Assembly (NCBI GenBank): GCA_964363685.1
Contig: CAYIJG010000035.1
Span: 1-10,019 of the forward strand
DNA length: 10,019 nucleotides
Origin: XYD2-FULL-39-9 sp964363685
GTDB lineage: Bacteria > Patescibacteriota > Patescibacteriia > Magasanikbacterales > GWA2-37-8
Reading direction: 5' to 3'
Below the pieces are notes generated by a model, which worked only from the letters and a program-made list of their open reading frames with translations, was not told where the DNA came from and did no database searches. Numbering within the stretch: position 1 is the first letter of the stretch; every line of letters starts with the position of its first letter. Below, one piece after another: positions 1-6,295 of this stretch. Both the position numbers and the translations under genes were made by a program.

Positions 1-447
1 GGCGGCTTTTTGGAAAATTTTTTCTTGGTCTTCTTTTTTATCAGTGAGTAAATTACCAGTGCTTGAACCCATAAACATTTTGATGCCGATAATTTCGTTT
101 TTATTTTTTTCTATTTCTTCAATATTATTTGAAGTCGCTCCTAAATAAAAATAGTGACGCAATGGTATACCAGCTTTAATTAGTTGAGCTTCTACTATTT
201 TATTTTTGTTTTCAAGCGAAGCGGTGTCAGTGGTAGCTGGAACATTGTTGGGCATATCAAACACGGTGGTGACACCACCGGCAATCGCGGCTTTGGCTCC
301 GGTTAGCCAGTCCTCTTTATAGTTTTGTCCTGGTGTTCTGAAATGGACGTGTGTGTCTATTAAAGCTGGGAGCGCTAGTAAGGCTTGATTTTTGGTTGGT
401 CTTATATCAAGCTCAATTACTTTTTTATCAAAGGTTTTTATCTGCAT
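1..447 (-). CDS. pyrC: Dihydroorotase, N-terminal part (cut by window edge)
   Basis: Third step of de novo UMP synthesis: cyclises carbamoyl-aspartate to dihydroorotate in the cytoplasm. I translated 149 codons from ATG at 447-445 to the window edge with no stop. The amidohydrolase metal motif DTHVHFR lies at residues 31-37 (H33, H35, R37), followed by a glycine-rich AGGVTT stretch and a DMPN motif at 64-67. GIKMFMGSSTG (121-131) carries K123, the expected position of the metal-bridging carbamylated lysine as in CAD-type enzymes; some bacterial class I enzymes lack this lysine. The N-terminal segment before the HxH is short (30 residues), so the beta-sandwich strands are reduced. It starts 4 bp after the pyrB stop, so it is almost certainly co-transcribed and probably translationally coupled. 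The C-terminal catalytic aspartate lies outside the window. Identity is very likely; allantoinase or hydantoinase are less likely given the pyrB neighbour. Confidence 0.93.
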   Translation of the reverse strand, partial: MQIKTFDKKVIELDIRPTKNQALLALPALIDTHVHFRTPGQNYKEDWLTGAKAAIAGGVTTVFDMPNNVPATTDTASLENKNKIVEAQLIKAGIPLRHYFYLGATSNNIEEIEKNKNEIIGIKMFMGSSTGNLLTDKKEDQEKIFQKAA

Positions 448-451
448 ACTA

Positions 452-1372
452 CTAAATTTTGCCTAACAGTAAGGCTAATAACGCCTGGCGCACATATAAG
501 CCATTTTCTGCTTGTTGAAAATAATAGGCATGCTTTGTTTTATCAATCTCAAGTGGCAGCTCGTTTAGCCGTGGCAGAGGATGCATAATTTTTAAATTGG
601 GCTTGGCTCCGGATAGTGTTTTGATATTTAAGATAAAAGAATTTTTTAGGCGATTATATTCTGCAGGATCTGCGAAACGTTCTTTCTGAACGCGAGTCAT
701 ATACAAAATATCAATTTTTTTTATCACCTGTTCAATTTTTTCGTATGTATTAAATTTAATGCCATTCTTTTTTAGGTTACCTAAAATATAATCGGGCATT
801 TGTAAGGACGGTGTGGCGATAAAGGACAAAGTAACCTTAAAGTGCTGTAATGCTTCGGCCAATGAATGTACAGTCCGCCCATATTTTAGATCTCCCACCA
901 TGGCGATATGGAGTCCGTCAATTTTTTTTTGACATTCTAGAATAGTAAATAAGTCTACCAAAGTTTGAGTGGGATGTTGGTTGGCTCCGTCTCCGCAATT
1001 GATAACGGGTTTATTAGTGGCATCGCTAGCCACTTGGGCGGCGCCCTCAAGGAAATGTCTGATAGCGACAATATCAACGTATTGGCCAATAATTTTGATT
1101 GAGTCATGTAGACTTTCACCTTTTTTGAAAGAAGTAACTCCAGGATCGGCAAAACCAATGACGCTTCCTCCAAGTCTTTGCATGGCGGCTTCAGTGGAAA
1201 GGCGGGTGCGGGTCGAGGCTTCGAAAAAACAACTTGCCAGGATTTTTCCTTTAAGCAAGTTGTTTTTAGGAGAAGTTTTTAATTTTTTGGCTACGTTGAT
1301 TATATTAAGTATTTCTTGTTTGCTCAGTTCATTTATAGAAACAATATCCTTGCCAGCAAGCGTATTTTTCAT
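452..1372 (-). CDS. pyrB: Aspartate carbamoyltransferase catalytic subunit
   Basis: Joins carbamoyl phosphate and aspartate, the committed step of pyrimidine synthesis. At 306 residues it matches the E. coli catalytic chain (about 310). Carbamoyl-phosphate site: ASTRTR at 52-57 (S53, T54, R55, T56). KGES with K84 lies on the 80s loop, R105 follows, and HPTQ is at 133-136. The aspartate side has R167, a TRVQKER segment at 226-232 and HPLPR at 264-268. The C-terminal HAYYFQQAENG...VR block is typical of ATCase rather than ornithine carbamoyltransferase. No regulatory pyrI is visible on the downstream side, where pyrC follows directly, so the enzyme may act as an unregulated trimer (inference). 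Stop is TAG, followed at once by a second in-frame TAG; it is the only non-TAA stop in the window. The start ATG at 1372 sits about 22 bp downstream of the predicted transcription start. Confidence 0.97.
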   Translation of the reverse strand: MKNTLAGKDIVSINELSKQEILNIINVAKKLKTSPKNNLLKGKILASCFFEASTRTRLSTEAAMQRLGGSVIGFADPGVTSFKKGESLHDSIKIIGQYVDIVAIRHFLEGAAQVASDATNKPVINCGDGANQHPTQTLVDLFTILECQKKIDGLHIAMVGDLKYGRTVHSLAEALQHFKVTLSFIATPSLQMPDYILGNLKKNGIKFNTYEKIEQVIKKIDILYMTRVQKERFADPAEYNRLKNSFILNIKTLSGAKPNLKIMHPLPRLNELPLEIDKTKHAYYFQQAENGLYVRQALLALLLGKI

Positions 1373-1400
1373 ACAAAAAAGTTAAAGTTTAACTGGATTA

Positions 1401-1429
1401 ATTTAATCAAGAAAAGAGGGGTATGTCAA
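1401..1429 (-). promoter_or_regulatory. Predicted sigma70 promoter of pyrBC
   Basis: On the minus strand TTGACA (1429-1424) is a perfect -35, followed after exactly 17 bp by TTAAAT (1406-1401), a 4/6 match to the -10. Transcription would start near 1394, giving a leader of about 22 nt before the pyrB ATG. A 13-bp palindrome (GATTAA T TTAATC, 1396-1408) covers the -10, and a second (GTTAAA G TTTAAC, 1381-1393) covers the start of the transcript. Both are placed where a repressor would block initiation. No activity is shown; this is consensus matching. Confidence 0.6.
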
Positions 1430-1451
1430 ATTTATTAGATTATATTAATGG

Positions 1452-1480
1452 TTGACAATAAGGCCTAAGAGTTATATTAT
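1452..1480 (+). promoter_or_regulatory. Predicted sigma70 promoter of the arginase gene
   Basis: TTGACA (1452-1457), a 17-bp spacer and TATTAT (1475-1480) give a near-ideal sigma70 promoter. Predicted start is near 1487, leaving a leader of about 50 nt before the ATG at 1536. Its -35 lies 22 bp from the oppositely directed -35 of the pyrB promoter, so the two promoters are back to back and could share a regulator. Confidence 0.7.
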
Positions 1481-1535
1481 TTACCTAATTAAAAGAAGCG
1501 GTAACTGCTAGTTTAACTAAATATTAACATGTTTT

Positions 1536-2525
1536 ATGTCAGACGATAATTTAATTTTTTACGAAAAGAAAAAATTAGTTGGCAATGTATCAGTTTTGGG
1601 AGTGCCTTTGGATTTGGGGAAGGATGCTACTGGCACAACTATGGGTCCGGATTATATAAGAAAATGTGGGTTAAACAACATGTTTGCCGGTAGCGGTTTG
1701 TTGTCTAAAGATTTGGGGAATGTGGATTGTGTGGAGAGAAAATTAGCCACAATGGGAGATAAGAACCTAAAATATTTGGATGAAATTGTTCGGGTGGTAG
1801 AAAAAACAGCAAATATTGTTAATGATGAAATTAAAGCTGGCAATAAGATGGTAGTTCTCGGTGGTGATCATACGATTGCTATCGGTACTATCTCCGGAGC
1901 ATCGGTGGCTTGCGAGGGAGATTTGGGAGTAATTTGGATAGATGCGCATGGTGATATGATGACAGATAAAAACACCCTTTCTGGCAATATTCATGGCATG
2001 CCATCATCGGCAGTAATGGGAATGGGTCATGAAAGATTGGTAGATGTATTAAAGCCGGGTGCAAAGATAAAAAAAGAAAATATTGTCTATATTGGACTTA
2101 AAGATTTAGATCAAGCAGAAATAGATTTAATTAGAAATGAAAACCTACATGCGTTTACCATCATGGATTTGGTTCGCGGCGGTTTTGAGCCAATACTACA
2201 AGCGGTGAAAGATTTACAAAAAAGAGTTGGTAATATTTGGATAAGCATAGATATGGATTCGATAGATTCTATGTATGCGCCAGCTACTTGTTTGGCTTCG
2301 CCCGATGGCTTAACTAGAAGAGAGGTTGTTAGTTTGGCGAAATTTATTGGTCAAAATTGTAAGGTAGTGGGTCTAGATGTGGTGGAAATGGCTCCAGAGT
2401 TTGATAAAGAAGAAAAAACAGGCCGAATGGCCGTTGAACTTATATCGTATTTACTGGGTTCAGATTATGGCTGGTATGCGCAGTATATGGATAGTGAGAT
2501 AGAAAAGCAAGAACAGAGAGGTTAA
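1536..2525 (+). CDS. Arginase-family ureohydrolase (probable arginase)
   Basis: A 329-residue ureohydrolase, probably hydrolysing arginine to ornithine and urea with a two-Mn centre. Metal-site motifs are all present in order: GGDHT (one His), DAHGD (Asp, His, Asp) and SIDMD (two Asp). SGNIHGMP, just after DAHGD, matches the arginase segment whose His acts as proton shuttle, and favours arginase over agmatinase. GPDYIR near the N-terminus also fits. The loop after SIDMD reads DSMYAPATCLASPDGLTRRE, where typical arginases have a DP..APGTGTP..GGLTxRE pattern. The acidic residue of the last motif is kept, but the substrate loop is divergent, so another guanidino substrate is possible. It is the only plus-strand protein gene in the window, divergent from pyrBC and convergent with gatB. 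No clear Shine-Dalgarno sequence precedes the ATG. Confidence 0.85.
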   Translation: MSDDNLIFYEKKKLVGNVSVLGVPLDLGKDATGTTMGPDYIRKCGLNNMFAGSGLLSKDLGNVDCVERKLATMGDKNLKYLDEIVRVVEKTANIVNDEIKAGNKMVVLGGDHTIAIGTISGASVACEGDLGVIWIDAHGDMMTDKNTLSGNIHGMPSSAVMGMGHERLVDVLKPGAKIKKENIVYIGLKDLDQAEIDLIRNENLHAFTIMDLVRGGFEPILQAVKDLQKRVGNIWISIDMDSIDSMYAPATCLASPDGLTRREVVSLAKFIGQNCKVVGLDVVEMAPEFDKEEKTGRMAVELISYLLGSDYGWYAQYMDSEIEKQEQRG

Positions 2526-2541
2526 ATACAAAACTTGTAAT

Positions 2542-2580
2542 AAAAAAGCCTGGACTAAAGTTATCCAGGCTTTTTGTTTT
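2542..2580. terminator. Bidirectional terminator between arginase and gatB
   Basis: GCCTGGA (2548-2554) pairs perfectly with TCCAGGC (2564-2570) around a 9-nt loop. It is flanked by five A on the left and five T on the right, which extend the stem to 12 bp. The A/T runs let it work on both strands. It starts 16 bp after the arginase stop, and its right edge reaches the gatB stop codon (2579-2581), so it serves the two convergent genes. Confidence 0.9.
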
Positions 2581-4129
2581 ATTTCATTTTCTCTCGTAGT
2601 AGTTTTTCAGCCACTACCGGATCAGCCGAGCCTTCAGTGGCTTTCATCACCATGCCTTTGAGAAACTGCAGAATAGCTTCTTTACCACTTTTGAATTGTT
2701 CTACTTGTTGCGGATAGTTTTTAATTATTTCAGCTACAACTTCGGACAGCTTGCCTTCGTCGCTGATTTGTCCGTATCCTTTGTCTTCCATGACATGAGT
2801 TGGGTCTAAGTCAACGCCAGAGTCTAGCATTTCGTTTAAGATTTTTTGGGCATTGGTGGAGTTAACGCGGTTGCTATATATCAAAGCAATAAGTTCGGCA
2901 AAGTTTTCTGGTTTTAATTTTAGAATTCTAATATCAATTTTGCGTTCGGCCATAGCGCCCATAAGTTTACTGGTAATCCAACCACCAGCAAGGCGGGCGA
3001 TTTGCTGTTGTTTATTTCGTAGGATCTCGTCTGTGTCGGTTTTTGATTCGCTTAAGTTGTGAAGCCATTCTACCAATTCGGTCATTACTTTTTCGGCATA
3101 ATCTGCCCAAGCAGAGTCATTGGTCAACAGTTCGGCGTCAGCATAAGAAAAGCCGTATTCCTCTCGGAAACGTAAGCGTTTGGCTTGAGGCAATTCAGGT
3201 AGTAAAATATCACCAGCTACTTTGAGCGGATGAAAGGGAGGAATATCCGGTTCGGGGAAATAACGATAATCGGCTGAACTTTCTTTCTCTCTTTGCATGA
3301 TAGTTTCGCCTTTATTGTCATCCCAACCTCGGGTTTGTTGTTTCCACGTTTCGCCTTTGGCAAGCATCTCGGTTTGACGTTTGATTTCAAAATCAATCGC
3401 TTTTTCTACAGCGCGGAAAGAGTTGATATTTTTTACCTCTACTTTTGGGTTAAGGGTATAATCAGCTATTGGCTTGATTATACCATGGTCGTTAATGAAT
3501 TTTCCTTCTTCTTGAATAGAGATATTGGCTTCACAGCGCATATTACCTTTTTCCATGTCGGCATCGCTGATTTCTAGATAACGAAAAATATTTTGTAGTT
3601 CTTGGCAATACATTTTGGCTTCGGCCGAGCTGGTAACATCTGGCTCGGAAACAATTTCTACCAGGGGCACGCCAGCACGGTTAAAATTGACCAAGGTGTT
3701 GCCGGAAGCATCATGGGATAGTTTGGCCGTGTCTTCTTCCATATGCACTCTGGTGACCCCAATTTGGGCTTGGTCTCGGTGGTTCTTTCCAGGTAAAAAT
3801 TCCAAGTCAATATGGCCGTGCTCGCCAATGGGCTGGTCAAGTTGGGATATCTGGTAGCCTTTTGGTAGATCTGGGTAAAAGTAATGTTTACGATCAAATT
3901 TGCTTTCAGGATTTATTTGGCAATTAAGAGCTTTGGCAATTTTGACTGCCCAGGCTAAAGCAGTTTGGTTCGGGACTGGCAGGGTGCCAGGGTGGGCTAG
4001 GCAGATTTCACATATGTTGGTATTAGGCTGGGAAACAAAAGGATCGTTTTTGCAACTACAAAACATTTTACTTTTGGTTTTGAGTTCCACGTGGATTTCC
4101 ATGCCGATTATGGGGATGTATTTGGGCAT
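2579..4129 (-). CDS. gatB: Asp-tRNA(Asn)/Glu-tRNA(Gln) amidotransferase subunit B
   Basis: The tRNA-binding kinase/transamidase subunit of GatCAB, which converts mischarged Glu-tRNA(Gln) or Asp-tRNA(Asn) to the correct amidated form. The 516 residues begin with GMEIHVEL (9-16), the GatB opening motif. Zinc cysteines are FCSC (C24, C26) and CEIC (C40, C43), followed by HPGTLPVPN. HYFYPDLPKGYQISQ, the RVHMEEDTAKLSHD block (from 128) and NRAGVPLVEIVSEPD are all canonical. The C-terminal third has the helical YqeY-like tRNA-binding tail. It is slightly longer than the usual 475-480, apparently from an extended helical stretch near the tail linker. gatA and gatC are not beside it, so the complex is encoded at split loci. 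The start is fixed by the conserved N-terminus; upstream is AAATAAAAAT with no Shine-Dalgarno sequence. I find no convincing promoter in the 5' gap. Confidence 0.97.
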   Translation of the reverse strand: MPKYIPIIGMEIHVELKTKSKMFCSCKNDPFVSQPNTNICEICLAHPGTLPVPNQTALAWAVKIAKALNCQINPESKFDRKHYFYPDLPKGYQISQLDQPIGEHGHIDLEFLPGKNHRDQAQIGVTRVHMEEDTAKLSHDASGNTLVNFNRAGVPLVEIVSEPDVTSSAEAKMYCQELQNIFRYLEISDADMEKGNMRCEANISIQEEGKFINDHGIIKPIADYTLNPKVEVKNINSFRAVEKAIDFEIKRQTEMLAKGETWKQQTRGWDDNKGETIMQREKESSADYRYFPEPDIPPFHPLKVAGDILLPELPQAKRLRFREEYGFSYADAELLTNDSAWADYAEKVMTELVEWLHNLSESKTDTDEILRNKQQQIARLAGGWITSKLMGAMAERKIDIRILKLKPENFAELIALIYSNRVNSTNAQKILNEMLDSGVDLDPTHVMEDKGYGQISDEGKLSEVVAEIIKNYPQQVEQFKSGKEAILQFLKGMVMKATEGSADPVVAEKLLREKMK

Positions 4130-4255
4130 ATTTTTATTTAAAACTATGGTATAAGGTTATCATTTTTAGGTTTGTTTGGCAACATTTTTATAGTTTAAAT
4201 TTATTAGTCCCTTTCTTTAGAAGAAATACTGTTAATCCACCTTTTGTAACCAAAA

Positions 4256-4310
4256 GCTGGAGGGAAAAGTTCCCGAGCCAAATACTAACCGTCGGTACTT
4301 CCAGCGGCTC
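4256..4310. other. Possible pseudoknot in the structured region
   Basis: GCTGGA (4256-4261) is complementary to TCCAGC (4300-4305), and GAGCC (4275-4279) to the directly following GGCTC (4306-4310). The two helices cross, which is the arrangement of a pseudoknot, and the 3' strands abut so they could stack. A small GGGAA/TTCCC hairpin (4262-4274) sits inside the first helix. Confidence 0.4.
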
Positions 4311-4319
4311 AAACTCACT

Positions 4320-4375
4320 TTTGTCCTGAACTCAATTGGCTGTCTATAACAGCCAATCTCAAACAGCAGGACAAA
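4320..4375. other. Two-part hairpin with asymmetric internal loop
   Basis: Outer stem TTTGTCCTG (4320-4328) with CAGGACAAA (4367-4375) and inner stem ATTGGCTGT (4335-4343) with ACAGCCAAT (4349-4357), each 9 bp and perfect. The internal loop is AACTCA on the left and CTCAAACAG on the right; the same loop sequence recurs on the opposite strand at 4536-4589. Confidence 0.75.
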
Positions 4376-4377
4376 TT

Positions 4378-4402
4378 TCAGCCCCGACTTAGTCGGGGCT
4401 GA
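4378..4402. other. Perfect 11-bp hairpin with 3-nt loop
   Basis: TCAGCCCCGAC (4378-4388) pairs with GTCGGGGCTGA (4392-4402) around TTA. It is the most stable single hairpin of the region and has no T-run on either side, so it is not a simple terminator. Confidence 0.8.
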
Positions 4403-4535
4403 TAACCGTTCGTTTTCACCGTGGCAAGTACACGCCGTTTCGTATAGGCTCGGAGAGACAACCGTCGTTGTCCGTGCGAGCCTTGAAATTAGGAGGTAAG
4501 CAGACAGAGACGATCCTGAGGTTCTTCAAAAGAAT

Positions 4536-4589
4536 CCGCCCTGTTGTTTGAGTCCGTACGCCTTAGGCGCACGGACGAGTTCAGGGCGG
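4536..4589. other. Long hairpin carrying the inverted copy of the loop motif
   Basis: Outer stem CCGCCCTG (4536-4543) with CAGGGCGG (4582-4589). The inner stem is GTCCGT (4552-4557) with ACGGAC (4571-4576), capped by CGCC TTA GGCG (4559-4569). Read on the minus strand, the left loop side is AACTC and the right side TCAAACAA, closely matching the loop in the 4320-4375 hairpin read on the plus strand. Confidence 0.75.
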
Positions 4590-4687
4590 AAGCGAGGGTG
4601 AGTCCTGTCTGGCTCCGAGTAATTTCACTAGCTCGCGCTTCTTGTTTACTTCTTATAAAGAAGTAAAGTAAAAGAATAAATTTATTT

Positions 4688-4719
4688 AAAAACCCTCGAT
4701 GAGTATCGAGGGTTTTTTT
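4688..4719. terminator. Bidirectional terminator at the end of the dTTP operon
   Basis: CCCTCGAT (4693-4700) pairs with ATCGAGGG (4705-4712) around GAGT, with five A before and seven T after. On the minus strand it ends the dTTP operon just after the membrane-protein gene. On the plus strand, with the longer T-run, it would end a transcript of the structured region. Confidence 0.9.
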
Positions 4720-4735
4720 GTAAGATGTAGAAGTT

Positions 4736-5494
4736 TTATATTTTTGGAGGAGTGAGAGGAAGTTCGGAGCCGACTGGGTTGGCTTTGGCGTTGTAGTATA
4801 AAATTAAACTGCCAGCTGTTGAAAGAGGTACAAGAATTGTGCTTACCAGCGAACTTAGTAGGCTAGATAAAGTTGATTTTAAAAAGTCTGCCATCGGTAT
4901 TTTATCGGCAACAAAAGTTGTTAATGAACTTAGTACAATACTTATTAAAGCAAATATAAATCCAATTGCAATTATTCTCCACGTTATTTGTACCCAGCGC
5001 CCGACTACTAAAGACTTACTTATCCTCAAAGCCTCCATGCTTTTAGCGCCATCAAAAATTACAGGATAATTAGCGAAGCTATACCAAACTGTAAAAATTA
5101 TACCAGGAATCACAAAGAGTATGCTTCCGCCAAGGACAATTAAGCCGGCAATAATAGAAGTTAAAATGGTGGGTAACATTAAATGATTAGAAACTTTAAA
5201 ATTTTCCTTCCAATCTAAAGTTTGTTCAGCCAAGCTAGCGCTTAAAGCTCTAATCAGAGCAATTGTTGCCCAAACAGTGATCACAAAACTGGCGGCGTAG
5301 ATAATTATAATTATTATATTGCTTATCAAGCCAGAAGCAGGGATAAAAACTTCTAAATATGACGAAAAAATGCCTATTAAAGACAGGGTTAGGGTTGGTA
5401 AAAATATTACCAACATGTATGGCACAAAATTTCGCCAATGTTTGGTATATAAATGGAAACTTTCTGAGATGATTTCTGGGGCTGATTTTAACAT
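4736..5494 (-). CDS. Multi-pass membrane protein, YciC/GPDPase-membrane-domain-like
   Basis: A 252-residue integral membrane protein of unknown function. Hydrophobic stretches lie at about 24-46, 56-85, 106-143 (probably two passes), 167-193 and 207-234. FVIPGI (127-132) followed by a hydrophobic run, YPVIFDGAKSMEALRISKSLVVGRW, is the typical 'IPG ... Al..S..l..g.w' pattern of the YciC/DUF975/GPDPase-membrane superfamily. The N-terminal amphipathic segment ESFHLYTKHWRNFVPYML is also common there. The C-terminus ends in a proline-rich tail. Its ATG overlaps the tmk stop by 7 nt, so it belongs to the dTTP operon and is its last gene. Nothing links it biochemically to nucleotides; it may be a passenger or a membrane/transport factor. 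Family assignment is by pattern only. Confidence 0.8.
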   Translation of the reverse strand: MLKSAPEIISESFHLYTKHWRNFVPYMLVIFLPTLTLSLIGIFSSYLEVFIPASGLISNIIIIIIYAASFVITVWATIALIRALSASLAEQTLDWKENFKVSNHLMLPTILTSIIAGLIVLGGSILFVIPGIIFTVWYSFANYPVIFDGAKSMEALRISKSLVVGRWVQITWRIIAIGFIFALISIVLSSLTTFVADKIPMADFLKSTLSSLLSSLVSTILVPLSTAGSLILYYNAKANPVGSELPLTPPKI

Positions 5495-6189
5495 ATAATT
5501 TTCTTAAATAAATTTATTGATTCTTGTTTCATTATATCAATTTCCGCGTCAGTATTCAAGTATTCTATGGTTGTGCCTCTGTCCAGGAATAGTTTTTGAT
5601 AGTCAGGAGAGAGAAATTTGGCAGCCACTTTTTGTTGGAATTCAATTTTATCAAAAATAGCGTCGTCTTGTTTGTCATAGCGGGTAGCCAATCTTTTTTG
5701 GGCAGTTTCCGCGCTCATTTTAACCAAACACAGATAATCTGGCCTATTATCAAGAGCCAAAGCGTTACCTGGTAATCCGGCCAAATAATCAAGGCTAAGG
5801 TTGCCACTAATAGACTGATAGCAGAGAGAAGTAGAAACGCCTCGGTCTTGGATGATATGCTTTTTGTCGTGTAAGGCAGGAAGAATAATTTTTTTGTAGA
5901 GGATTAAACGATCGAGAGAGTAGGCCTCGGCGATAGCTGTTTCGGGGTAGTTGGTGCCGTTTTTGATTAGTTCTTCGCGGATAACTTTACCGACGCCGAT
6001 AAAGGTTGGTTCGGCGCTAAAAATAAATTCGTAGGGTTTTACTTCTTCATAGCTTGGGTAGTGGCCGTTTTCTAAGCAATATTTTTTGAGATCAAAAATA
6101 GAATGATTTTGTTCAAGGAGGTATTTTCTCCAAGATTCTATAATTGTGCTTTTGCCACTGCCTTCTATACCGTCCATCATTAGGAACAT
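5488..6189 (-). CDS. tmk: Thymidylate kinase
   Basis: Phosphorylates dTMP to dTDP, the step after ThyA. The P-loop is GIEGSGKST at residues 7-15, in the place and form usual for TMPK. FSAEPTFIGVGKVIREEL corresponds to the TMPK 'rEPggt..g..iR..l' segment. QDRGVSTSLCYQ is the DR..(S)S..YQ motif, with DRG in place of the usual DRY. A lid-like region with KRLATRYDKQDD follows. Length 233 is a little above the usual 205-215, the excess lying after the P-loop (about 30-60). The next gene overlaps its 3' end; its 5' end is separated from folA by a 97-bp repeat-rich spacer, the largest gap in the operon. Start context TTTATATG, no Shine-Dalgarno sequence. Confidence 0.9.
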   Translation of the reverse strand: MFLMMDGIEGSGKSTIIESWRKYLLEQNHSIFDLKKYCLENGHYPSYEEVKPYEFIFSAEPTFIGVGKVIREELIKNGTNYPETAIAEAYSLDRLILYKKIILPALHDKKHIIQDRGVSTSLCYQSISGNLSLDYLAGLPGNALALDNRPDYLCLVKMSAETAQKRLATRYDKQDDAIFDKIEFQQKVAAKFLSPDYQKLFLDRGTTIEYLNTDAEIDIMKQESINLFKKIIC

Positions 6190-6194
6190 ATAAA

Positions 6195-6295
6195 ATAATT
6201 ATACAAATGGCGCTGGTGCGCCCACGAATAATACAAATTAATTCGTAAGATTCGTGATCCACTCGTCCAGGCGAGTGGTATTTGTGTTATTTTCG
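6195..6295. repeat. Inverted-repeat cluster in the folA-tmk spacer
   Basis: The spacer holds GGCGC/GCGCC around TGGT (6209-6222) and CCACTCG/CGAGTGG around a 6-nt loop (6259-6278). A wider pair encloses the second hairpin: AATAATACAAAT (about 6227-6238) against ATTTGTGTTATT (about 6280-6291), with one G-U on the plus strand. The wider pair runs through the folA stop codon. ATACAAAT is present twice (6201-6208, 6231-6238). There is no T-run typical of a terminator on the minus side, so an mRNA-processing or stability element, or a small palindromic repeat, fits better. Confidence 0.5.

Larger units (their letters stand above)
1386..1518. repeat. Duplicated 9-bp palindrome flanking the divergent promoters
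   Basis: The sequence AGTTTAACT occurs at 1386-1394 and again at 1510-1518 and is itself palindromic. The first copy overlaps the predicted pyrB transcription start. The second lies about 24 bp into the predicted arginase leader, extended to TAGTTTAACTA (1509-1519). The placement on both sides of a divergent promoter pair suggests one operator per gene, but the sequence is AT-rich and short, so chance cannot be excluded. Confidence 0.35.
4197..4719. ncRNA. Candidate large structured non-coding RNA, family unknown
   Basis: Between gatB and the next gene there are about 600 bp without a credible protein gene, and most of it folds. Hairpins in order: 4212-4226, 4241-4256, a possible pseudoknot at 4256-4310, a two-part stem at 4320-4375, an 11-bp stem at 4378-4402 and a 7+6-bp stem at 4446-4483. 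Next comes a multi-branch unit closed by CAGACAG/CTGTCTG (4501-4507 with 4605-4611), holding two inner hairpins, then a 10-bp hairpin at 4645-4667 and a terminator hairpin. AAATTTATT (4197-4205) could close the whole unit with AATAAATTT (4675-4683). The helices are GC-rich in an AT-rich genome, as expected of structured RNA. The strand is undecided: wobble pairs point both ways and neither strand has a strong promoter. RNase P, tmRNA, SRP RNA and tRNA signatures were looked for and not found. Confidence 0.5.

Noticed and set aside
969..1385. Long plus-strand frame opposite pyrB, and similar frames opposite gatB and other genes
   Set aside because: They lie antisense within well-conserved enzymes, carry no recognisable motif and have compositions expected of reverse-strand shadows.
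1536..2525. Agmatinase instead of arginase
   Set aside because: The SGNIHGMP segment is characteristic of arginases; the divergent loop leaves some doubt but does not favour agmatinase.
4197..4719. RNase P RNA, tmRNA or SRP RNA in the gatB upstream gap
   Set aside because: Neither strand shows the GAGGAAAGTCC/ACAGAA pair of RNase P, the T-arm and CCA end of tmRNA, or the GGAAGG-type SRP domain IV loop. The partial likeness GAGGGTGAGTCC (4595-4606) is in the wrong order relative to its would-be partner.
4130..4735. T-box or other riboswitch leader for gatB
   Set aside because: No T-box antiterminator sequence and no terminator between the structured region and the gatB start on the minus strand; a leader of this length without attenuator has no support.
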